Shown here piece by piece: positions 58,155-64,000 of a DNA stretch of 64,000 bases. The notes beneath the pieces were generated by a model that saw only the letters and a list, made by a program, of their open reading frames with translations, was not told where the DNA came from and ran no database searches. This stretch comes from Embleya hyalina (lineage in GTDB: Bacteria > Actinomycetota > Actinomycetes > Streptomycetales > Streptomycetaceae), in the NCBI RefSeq assembly GCF_003967355.1, contig NZ_BIFH01000026.1:124001-188000 (forward strand). Reading direction: 5' to 3'. Each line of letters opens with the position of its first letter. Positions within the stretch are counted from its first letter, which is position 1. A program made the position numbers and the translations under genes.

Positions 58155-59262
58155 CGAACGCGAGCAACCGGGCCGCCTCCGCCTCCAGCGCCTCGCGCGA
58201 GGGGGCGTCGATCGGCCGGAACGGTTGCAGCTCGAGGACCAGCGGCGTTGCCGAGGCGGCGCCGGCGGCGGCCGAGCCGGCCGTCACCGGCTTGCCGCCC
58301 CGGGTGAGCCGCCACATCCCCGCGACGAAACCGTCCACCAGGAACGTGGCGCGGACGATGCCGTTGACCGTGAACAGCCGCTTGCGGTCCGACTCGCCGA
58401 TGATCCGCGAACGTTCCGCGTGGGACAGCGACACGTTGTCGAACTCCGGCAACAAACGCGGCGGCGCGGGCGTGTCCTCGGCCGGCAGCGGCGCGTCGGG
58501 GAGGTCGTACAACTCCCGGCCCGCCTCGTCGCGACGGACCACCAGGTTCGGCCGCAGCCGCTCGACCACCTCGCGCAACCGGCCGAGGCCGGACCAGGCC
58601 TGCACGTCGGCGACGGTGGCCGGGCCGAACGCCGCCAGGTAGCGCAGCACCATCGCGTCGGGCGCGGTGTCCGTACCGAGCGGGCGGCCGAGCCAGTGTT
58701 CGGCGGTGGTGCACGCGGACTGCCCGCTGCGCCCCCACAGGGCACGCGGCGGCACCTGGACCAACGCCGCCTGCCCGCGCAGCGCGTGCGCCAGCGCCCC
58801 CGGGTTCTCGCCGGGGAACCGTTCGGCGAGCGCGAGCCCGAGTTCCTTGGCGGTGAGTGCCCGCTCGACCAGCAACTCGCGGCCGGCGGCGACGAGTTTC
58901 CCGACGTCCACGGTGGACTCGCCCAGCCCGTGCGTGGAGTTCCGGTACAGGTCCGCGTCGTAGATCGGTTGCACCACCGGCCGCAGTGCGAGGCAGTCCG
59001 CGGCCGTCACGAGGTGCACCGTGCCGCGCATCAGACCGATCCGGACCACCCGACGATCGGTCAGCGCGTCGGCCAGGTCGGCGGGCCCGAACTCGGCGAG
59101 CCGGGTCCACAGTCCGACGTAGGGCGGATGCGGGGCCTGCGCCTGCATGCCGACCAGGTGGGTGATCGCCGCCTCGGCCGAGATCGAATGCCGCCGCGCC
59201 AGCAACTGGCGTTCGAGCAGGGCGCGGTTGAGCCGACGGACGCTGAGCGTGGTGATCTCCAT
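58120..59262 (-). CDS. AlkZ-family DNA glycosylase (HTH_42, QxQ motif)
   Basis: This 380-residue protein has the AlkZ superfamily plan with tandem winged helices. The catalytic-type loop 'LVGMQAQAPHPPYVGLWTRL' carries Q-A-Q, the glutamine pair used by AlkZ-type glycosylases that remove bulky alkylation or interstrand crosslinks. 'RIGLMRGTVHLVTAADCLALRPVVQPI' and 'LLPEFDNVSLSHAERSRII' with 'TFLVDGFVAGMWRLT' are the other family blocks. It would excise alkylated bases from DNA, protecting against the cell's own or foreign genotoxins. It is divergent from a TetR gene (121 bp), and no toxin cluster is beside it. Confidence 0.9.
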   Translation of the reverse strand: MEITTLSVRRLNRALLERQLLARRHSISAEAAITHLVGMQAQAPHPPYVGLWTRLAEFGPADLADALTDRRVVRIGLMRGTVHLVTAADCLALRPVVQPIYDADLYRNSTHGLGESTVDVGKLVAAGRELLVERALTAKELGLALAERFPGENPGALAHALRGQAALVQVPPRALWGRSGQSACTTAEHWLGRPLGTDTAPDAMVLRYLAAFGPATVADVQAWSGLGRLREVVERLRPNLVVRRDEAGRELYDLPDAPLPAEDTPAPPRLLPEFDNVSLSHAERSRIIGESDRKRLFTVNGIVRATFLVDGFVAGMWRLTRGGKPVTAGSAAAGAASATPLVLELQPFRPIDAPSREALEAEAARLLAFVTPHPSEVRFG

Positions 59263-59345
59263 GCCCGCAGACTAGAAGCGAATGCGGACGAAGGCTTGCC
59301 GCAATCCCGTCGCCCTGCCTCCCCGCTCCGTCGCGTCGATCTTTC

Positions 59346-59375
59346 TTGACCGAGCATTCTCGAATGCCCTAGAGT
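59346..59375 (+). promoter_or_regulatory. Promoter and palindrome of the TetR gene at 59383, probably leaderless
   Basis: TTGACC (59346-59351) and TAGAGT (59370-59375), 18 bases apart, form a good promoter whose start point would fall at or near the GTG at 59383, giving a leaderless mRNA. GCATTC (59354-59359) TC GAATGC (59362-59367) is a perfect palindrome lying exactly between the two hexamers. A dimer bound there would block the polymerase, so self-repression by the TetR product is likely. Confidence 0.65.
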
Positions 59376-59382
59376 CACACCC

Positions 59383-59967
59383 GTGGCCAGGACCAAGGAA
59401 TTCGACCCCGACGCCGCCCTGCAGTCCGCGCTCGAACTGTTCTGGGAGCGCGGCTACGAGGCGACCTCCATGGCGGACCTCGTGGCGCGCCTCGGCATCG
59501 CCCGGGCGAGCATCTACGCGACGTTCGGCAACAAACACGACCTCTACCTCGCGGCGCTCGACCGCTACCGCGAGGCGCGCAACCCCGAGCTGTTCGAGGA
59601 GTTGTCCCAGCCCGGTCCGGTACTGCCGGCCGTACGGGCGCTGGTCGAGCGGTTCGCCCGTCAGGCGTCCGAGGAGCCGACCCGGCTGCGCGGCTGTTTC
59701 CTGACCAACACCGCCGCCGAGCTGGCCGCGCACGACGCGGGCGCGGCGCGGATCGTCGAGTACGGCTGGAGTCAGATGGAGACCAATCTGACCCTCGCGC
59801 TCACCCGGGCCAGGGCCCAGGGCGAACTCGGCCCGGACCGGGATCCGCAGGCCCTGGCCCGCTTCCTGCTGGTGGTTCTCCAGGGGATGCGCGTGGTCGG
59901 CAAGGCCGGCCCCGACTCGCACCGCCTGCGCGACGCGACACGGCAGGCACTGAGTCTGCTGGTCTGA
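59383..59967 (+). CDS. TetR/AcrR-family transcriptional regulator
   Basis: The protein has 194 residues. The TetR N-terminus 'FDPDAALQSALELFWERGYEATSMADLVARLGIARASIYATFGNKHDLYLAALDRY' is complete. The rest matches the TetR_C group with 'TRLRGCFLTNTAAELAAHD', where the C-F-x-x-N segment is found in many regulators of reductase or efflux genes. The GTG start gives MARTKEFD. The transcript seems leaderless, with a palindrome between -35 and -10. The gene is followed 118 bp later by an MFS exporter gene on the same strand, a probable target. Confidence 0.93.
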   Translation: MARTKEFDPDAALQSALELFWERGYEATSMADLVARLGIARASIYATFGNKHDLYLAALDRYREARNPELFEELSQPGPVLPAVRALVERFARQASEEPTRLRGCFLTNTAAELAAHDAGAARIVEYGWSQMETNLTLALTRARAQGELGPDRDPQALARFLLVVLQGMRVVGKAGPDSHRLRDATRQALSLLV

Positions 59968-60085
59968 TCCGGGCGGGGACCGCCCGCCGTCATGCCTTCG
60001 GCACGCACCGCGACATGTCCTGGACCATGCCCTAAATCAAGAACGATCGATCCGAAAAGACTGTCGGCGGTGAGGGGGAATCGAC

Positions 60086-61540
60086 ATGACGAGCATCGGG
60101 ATCGGCACGGAACCCGACCACACGCGCGGCGGCGGGGCCTCGGGCGCCGGGGCCTTCGCGCTGCTCGGCACCGTGCAGGCCACGCTGATCTTCACGATCA
60201 CCGTCATCGGCGTGCCGCTGCCCGACATCGGCCGCGAGTTCGGTCTCGGTGCGGCCGATCTGGTGTTGCTCAGCGCCGCGTACGGGCTGCCGTTCAGCGG
60301 GTTGTTGCTGTTCGGCGGGCGGCTCGCGGACCGCTACGGCGGGCGCCCGATGTTCACCGCGGGTCTGGTCGTCTTCGGTCTGACCTCGGCGGTCGCCGCG
60401 TTCGCGCCGGGTTTCGCGGTGCTGGTCGCGGTGCGCTTCGGGCAGGGGCTCGGGGCGGCGCTCACCGCGCCCGCCGCGATGGCCGTGCTGCGCGCGGTAC
60501 ATCCCGAACCGGGCGCGTACCGGCGGGCGATGGCGACCTGGGGCGGCCTGTCCGTACTGGGCGCCGCCACCGGCAATCTGGCCTCGGGCGTGCTCACCAC
60601 GTGGGTGTCCTGGCGCTGGATGTTCGCCGTACCGGTCGCCGTCGCCGCGCTCGCCCTGCTGCTCGCGCCCTCGCGACTGCCCCGCGCGTCCGTGCCGGCG
60701 TCGCGACGCCGCCCCGGCCTCGATCCGCTCGGCGCGATCCTGGCCACGATCGGCATCACGCTCGCGGGCTACGGGCTGACCGTCACCGGCGACCACGCCT
60801 GGACGTCGACCGTCGTCCTGCTCCCGCTCGGCGCCGGCGTGGTCCTGCTCGCCGCGTTCCCGACCGTCGAGCGCCGGGTGGCCGACCCGCTGCTGCCCCC
60901 GGGCTTCGTCCGCGATCGGCGTCGGATCCTCGGCCTGGTCGGGGTGTTGCTCGCGGCCACCGGCACGGGTTCGATCAGTTTCCTGATCTCGCTCTACCTC
61001 CGGCAGGAGCACGACTGGTCGCCGCTCGCGACGGCCGGCGCGTTCGTCCCGTTCACCCTCGCCCTGATCGGGGCCGGCCGGGCGGCCGGGCCGCTGATCG
61101 GGCGGTACGGTCCGGTCCGCGCCACCGTGGCCGGGCTGGTCGTGGGCGCCGCCGGGCTGCTCCTGCTCGCCCGGATCGACCACCCGAGCCGCTACGCCGT
61201 CGACCTGTTGCCCGGCCTGGTGCTGCTCCCGATCGGCGCCGCCCTCGTCTTCGCGGGCACCGCCGTGCTGACCACCGGGGACGTCCCCGCCCATCGGGCG
61301 GGCCTGGCCGGCGGCGTCCTCAACACCGCGATGGAACTCGGCCCCACCGTCGGCCTGGCCGCGCTGATGTCGGTGGCCGCCACGCGGACCGACCCGATCC
61401 GCGGCTACGCCTGGGCCTTCGGCACCGCCGGAGTCGTCTTCCTGCTGACCGCGGTGACGGCGGCGGTCCTGGTCCGGGACGGGGGTCCGGACCGGGACCG
61501 GGGCGGCGAGCCGACCCGAAGCCGCGAGCACGCCCCGTGA
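60086..61540 (+). CDS. MFS transporter, DHA2 (14-TMS) type
   Basis: This 484-residue protein has about 14 hydrophobic segments after a 20-residue Gly-rich start. The DHA2 pattern is clear: 'FALLGTVQATLIFTITVIGVPLPDIGREFGLGAADLVLLSAAYGLPFSGLLLFGGRLADRYGGRPMF' carries motif D1 and motif A (G-R-L-A-D-R-Y-G-G-R), and 'RFGQGLGAALTAPAAMAVL' is motif B. 'TGNLASGVLTTWVSWRWMFAV' is motif C. These are proton-driven exporters of drugs or the cell's own metabolites. It lies between a TetR gene and an SDR gene on the same strand, 71 bp before the latter. The cytoplasmic C-tail is Arg/Asp/Gly-rich. Confidence 0.92.
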   Translation: MTSIGIGTEPDHTRGGGASGAGAFALLGTVQATLIFTITVIGVPLPDIGREFGLGAADLVLLSAAYGLPFSGLLLFGGRLADRYGGRPMFTAGLVVFGLTSAVAAFAPGFAVLVAVRFGQGLGAALTAPAAMAVLRAVHPEPGAYRRAMATWGGLSVLGAATGNLASGVLTTWVSWRWMFAVPVAVAALALLLAPSRLPRASVPASRRRPGLDPLGAILATIGITLAGYGLTVTGDHAWTSTVVLLPLGAGVVLLAAFPTVERRVADPLLPPGFVRDRRRILGLVGVLLAATGTGSISFLISLYLRQEHDWSPLATAGAFVPFTLALIGAGRAAGPLIGRYGPVRATVAGLVVGAAGLLLLARIDHPSRYAVDLLPGLVLLPIGAALVFAGTAVLTTGDVPAHRAGLAGGVLNTAMELGPTVGLAALMSVAATRTDPIRGYAWAFGTAGVVFLLTAVTAAVLVRDGGPDRDRGGEPTRSREHAP

Positions 61541-61611
61541 CGCACCACCGAACCGACCATCTCCGCCAACCCACCGTCACCGCACCACCACACACCTCGG
61601 GAGACACCACC

Positions 61612-62370
61612 ATGTCCGCACGTTTCACCGCCAAGACCGTCCTCGTCACCGGCGCCGGCTCGGGTGCCGGCCGGGCGATCGCGCTCGCCTTCGCCCGTGA
61701 GGGTGCTGCGGTCGTGGTCGCCGGCCGCGGCGCGGCGCCGCTGGCGGAGACCGTCCGGCTGATCGAGGCCGACGGCGGGCGCGGCGCGGCCGTCACCGCC
61801 GACGTGACCGACTCGGCGAGCGTCGCCGCGCTCGTCGCCCGCACCGTCGAACTCTTCGGCGGCCTCGACGTCGCGGTCAACAACGCCGGCGCGATCGTCG
61901 GCGTGGGCCCGCTCGCCGACCTCGACGAAGCCGACTTCCGGGCCACCCTGGACATCAACGTCACCGGCACGTGGTTGTCCATGAAGCACGAGATCGGCCA
62001 CATGCGGGCCAACGGCGGCGCGATCGTCAACATCGCGTCCAACCTCGGCGCGCACGGCCGGCTGGCCGACCTCGGCGCCTACGTCACCTCGAAGGCCGCG
62101 GTCAGCGCGCTCACCCGCAACGCCGCCCTGGACCACATCGGCGACGGCGTCCGGATCAACGCGGTCAGCCCCGGCCCGCTGGCCACCACGATGTCGCTGC
62201 GCAGCGGCGAGACCGAGGCCGAGCGGTCGGACCGGATGAAGGCGCAGAACCCGTCCGGCCGGGTCGGCGACCTCGCCGAACTCGCCGCCGCCGTGCTGTA
62301 TCTGGCCTCGGACGAGGCGGGCTTCGCGGTGGGCACCGACCTGGTCCTCGACGGCGGCGCCACGGCCTGA
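61612..62370 (+). CDS. SDR family oxidoreductase with altered catalytic serine position
   Basis: The product has 252 residues with 'VLVTGAGSGAGRAIALAFAREGAAVVVAGRG' (T-G-x-x-x-G-x-G with Ala before the last Gly), NNAG, the Tyr-Lys pair in 'AYVTSKAA', and the end 'DEAGFAVGTDLVLDGGAT'. At the catalytic serine, 13 residues before the tyrosine, an asparagine is found ('IASNLGAHGRLADLGAY'); a serine lies one place earlier. A one-residue loop shift could restore function. It follows the MFS gene by 71 bp and is probably co-transcribed, so it may modify what is exported. A GGGAGA leader precedes the ATG. Confidence 0.9.
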   Translation: MSARFTAKTVLVTGAGSGAGRAIALAFAREGAAVVVAGRGAAPLAETVRLIEADGGRGAAVTADVTDSASVAALVARTVELFGGLDVAVNNAGAIVGVGPLADLDEADFRATLDINVTGTWLSMKHEIGHMRANGGAIVNIASNLGAHGRLADLGAYVTSKAAVSALTRNAALDHIGDGVRINAVSPGPLATTMSLRSGETEAERSDRMKAQNPSGRVGDLAELAAAVLYLASDEAGFAVGTDLVLDGGATA

Positions 62371-62451
62371 CCTGCGGATCCCCTCGCCCCGGCCCGGCCG
62401 CCGACGCGCGCCCCGGCCGGGGGGTGGGTGGCGCCGACGATCGCGCCGGGT

Positions 62452-63072
62452 TCAGGCCGAGGTCGTCGGGATCGCCAGTTCCAGACTCGCCGGGATCGCC
62501 GCGAAGGCCCGCTCCAGATGCCCGGCCAACCCCGGCCCGGCACCCCGCGCGGTCCACTCGCGCTGTGCCCAGTGCCACGCCGCGAGCATCGTGTCGAGCG
62601 GCAGATGCAACAGGATCCGGTCCGGCGCGTCCGGACCGAGCCGGTCGGCGAGCGTATCCACCACCGCATCGGTGGTGTCCGCGCAGAACCGCAGGCTGAG
62701 CGCGTTCAGCGCGGGGGTGGCGTCGGCGATCCGACGACTGGCGGCGAAGCGATCCGCCCAGTCCGCCGGCATGGCGTCGAGGGTCTCCGTGAGGGCGTCC
62801 TGATAAATCGTCAGGACGGGTCCCGCCAACGGGCGTTCGCCCAGGTCGACGAGATAGGCGGTCCACAGCTCGCGCTCGGGCGCGAGGGCCACGTCCTCCT
62901 TGGACGCGAAGGTGCGGAAGAACGTGCGCTTGGAGACCTCCACCGCGCCGACGATCTCGTCGAGGGTCGTCGCGTCGAAGCCCTTGGTCGTGAACAACTC
63001 CAGGGCCGCCGCGGCCAACGCCTGCCGTGTGCGCAGCTTCTTGCGTTCCCGCAGCGGCAGTTCGGTGGTCAT
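62452..63072 (-). CDS. TetR-family transcriptional regulator
   Basis: The protein has 206 residues. 'LPLRERKKLRTRQALAAAALELFTTKGFDATTLDEIVGAVEVSKRTFFRTFASKEDVALAPERELW' is the TetR DNA-binding domain with the T-F-F-R-T/Y-F recognition helix usual in actinomycete regulators. The C-terminal domain is of the TetR_C MftR-like kind ('RFAASRRIADATPALNALSLRFC', 'LLHLPLDTMLAAWHWAQREW'). It is divergent from the quinone oxidoreductase gene at 63209. A perfect palindrome lies between them. Confidence 0.92.
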   Translation of the reverse strand: MTTELPLRERKKLRTRQALAAAALELFTTKGFDATTLDEIVGAVEVSKRTFFRTFASKEDVALAPERELWTAYLVDLGERPLAGPVLTIYQDALTETLDAMPADWADRFAASRRIADATPALNALSLRFCADTTDAVVDTLADRLGPDAPDRILLHLPLDTMLAAWHWAQREWTARGAGPGLAGHLERAFAAIPASLELAIPTTSA

Positions 63073-63127
63073 GATCCCCACCCTATCCTCATCCGCCCAT
63101 CGGTCGCCAAAGCCTCTTGTGCGCAAA

Positions 63128-63142
63128 TGCCACTCAGTGGCA
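63128..63142. promoter_or_regulatory. TGCCACT-C-AGTGGCA palindrome between TetR and oxidoreductase genes
   Basis: Seven-base arms at 63128-63134 and 63136-63142 are exact reverse complements around one C. The site lies 56 bp upstream of the TetR start and 67 bp upstream of the oxidoreductase start. Position and symmetry make it the likely operator of the TetR protein for both genes. Confidence 0.7.
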
Positions 63143-63208
63143 AAGTGAGCCGCGCCGAGCCCGTCGGTCGGGCTCGGCGGCCCAGCCCGCACCAGCCCCG
63201 GAGCCACC

Positions 63209-64000
63209 ATGCGTGCCCTTGTCATCGACCACGCCGTCGCGTCCCATCTCACCCTCGCCGAGGTGCCCGACCCCGTACCCGCGCCGGACGAGGTGCTGGT
63301 CCGGGTCCGGGCGATCTCGATCAACGCGGGTGAGGCGCACTTCGCGGTGCCGTCCGGGGCGACCGGCACGATCCCCGGCTGGGACGCGGCCGGCGTCGTG
63401 GAGCGGGCCGCCGCGGACGGGTCGGGCCCCGCGGTGGGCACGCCCGTGACCACGCTCGGCGGAGACGGCGCCTGGGCCGAACTGCGTGCCGTCCCGACCC
63501 GGCTGCTGGGCACGCTGCCCGCCGGAATGCCCATGGCGTCGGCCGCGGCGCTGCCCGTGGCGGCCCTGTCCGCCCTGCGCGTCCTGCGTCGCATCGGCCC
63601 GATCCTGGGTCGGCGCGTGCTGATCACCGGCGCGGGCGGCGGGGTGGGCCGGTTCGCCGTACAACTGGCCGCGCGCGGCGGCGCCGAGGTGATCGCGGCC
63701 ACCGGGGATCCGGCCCGGGTCGACGAACTGCGAGCGCTGGGCGCGACCGAGGTGCTGACCGACGGCCTCCCGTACCGAACGGCCCCTGTGTACGGCGTGC
63801 TGGACAACGTCGGCGGGCCGCATCTGACCGCCGCGTACGACCTGTTGGCCCCCGGCGGCACGCTCGTCGCCCTCGGTCATTCCACGGGCGTGGGTGAGCA
63901 TTTCGCGTTCGGCGCGCTGTTCGGCGACGCGGGCCGGCACAACCGCTCGATCGTCACCTACTTCCTGCTCGACGACCTCGCGGGCGTGGACGCCGACCTC
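63209..64000 (+). CDS. Partial zinc-type/quinone oxidoreductase (MDR family)
   Basis: The first 264 residues are visible and the gene runs off the window. '[45 protein letters not shown]' is the GroES-like domain start of medium-chain dehydrogenases/reductases, '[17 protein letters not shown]' follows, and '[31 protein letters not shown]' is the NADPH-binding fold (G-A-G-G-G-V-G). No zinc-ligand cysteine cluster is seen, so it is of the zinc-independent quinone oxidoreductase (QOR) type. It would reduce quinones or enones with NADPH. Regulation by the divergent TetR gene is likely. Confidence 0.92.
   Translation, partial: MRALVIDHAVASHLTLAEVPDPVPAPDEVLVRVRAISINAGEAHFAVPSGATGTIPGWDAAGVVERAAADGSGPAVGTPVTTLGGDGAWAELRAVPTRLLGTLPAGMPMASAAALPVAALSALRVLRRIGPILGRRVLITGAGGGVGRFAVQLAARGGAEVIAATGDPARVDELRALGATEVLTDGLPYRTAPVYGVLDNVGGPHLTAAYDLLAPGGTLVALGHSTGVGEHFAFGALFGDAGRHNRSIVTYFLLDDLAGVDADL

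Noticed and set aside
1-64000. tRNA, rRNA, CRISPR arrays, transposases, integrases or attachment sites
   Set aside because: Looked for by eye on both strands; no cloverleaf, no regular repeat-spacer array and no recombinase motif was seen.

Overview
The window is high-GC DNA with strong G/C bias at third codon positions, frequent GTG starts, many 4-base start/stop overlaps and dense two-strand packing. This fits an actinomycete of the Streptomycetaceae type (Streptomyces, Kitasatospora, Embleya or a relative). The MmyB-type XRE regulator, F420/flavin LLM oxidoreductase, class II/class I terpene cyclase pair and mycothiol-type DinB/MDMPI protein agree with this. No rRNA, tRNA, CRISPR array, insertion sequence or phage gene was found. 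The content looks like an accessory or chromosome-arm region made of many small regulator-plus-enzyme units. Both edges cut a gene: a DUF6228-like gene on the left and a zinc-type quinone oxidoreductase on the right.

Layout. 1-6.7 kb: partial DUF6228 gene, double-S1-domain protein, ABC-F ATPase, a translationally coupled LLM oxidoreductase/SDR pair, and a histidine phosphatase. 7-16.9 kb: ATP-grasp enzyme, DHFR-like reductase with a palindromic site at its promoter, phosphotransferase, MFS exporter, NDH-2-type dehydrogenase, SRPBCC protein, a PCMT-like methyltransferase with a long C-terminal domain, and several unknown proteins. 16.9-22 kb: divergent SDR/XRE pair, an AlkZ-superfamily protein lacking the glutamine motif, an SH3-like membrane protein and an acyltransferase-3 membrane enzyme. 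22.2-25 kb: a two-gene diterpene synthase operon, with a class II cyclase (DVDD) followed by a class I cyclase with an unusual metal motif. 25.2-29.5 kb: YciI, small membrane protein, DinB, a methyltransferase-LipB operon and an enoyl-CoA hydratase. 29.7-34.2 kb: a 1011-residue STAND-type ATPase with a long low-complexity insert, and an unknown protein. 34.3-39.4 kb: an OmpR/EnvZ-type two-component system, possibly followed by two tiny overlapping ORFs and a strong hairpin, facing a NarL-type two-component system. 39.6-46 kb: MocR regulator divergent from a flavin-binding oxidase, ABC transporter pair, secreted tripeptidyl-aminopeptidase-like hydrolase, and an ABM/truncated-haemoglobin fusion. 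46.5-50.6 kb: amidohydrolase and APC permease in one operon, divergent from a TetR gene across a perfect palindrome. 50.8-59.3 kb: acyltransferase, MDMPI/imine-reductase operon divergent from a GlxA-type regulator, SnoaL-like protein, spermidine-synthase-like protein, MBL hydrolase, CxxC protein, TPR protein and an AlkZ-type glycosylase. 59.4-64 kb: TetR, DHA2-type MFS, SDR, TetR and the quinone oxidoreductase.

How the parts work together. The clearest biosynthetic unit is the diterpene operon: the class II enzyme should cyclise GGPP by protonation, and the class I enzyme should then ionise the resulting diphosphate. No prenyl-diphosphate synthase or P450 lies next to it, so precursor supply and tailoring must come from elsewhere. 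Most other units are regulator/target pairs: TetR with APC-amidohydrolase, MocR with PNPOx-like protein, GlxA with imine reductase, TetR with MFS, and TetR with quinone oxidoreductase. Several have perfect inverted repeats in the shared promoter region that can be read directly from the sequence.
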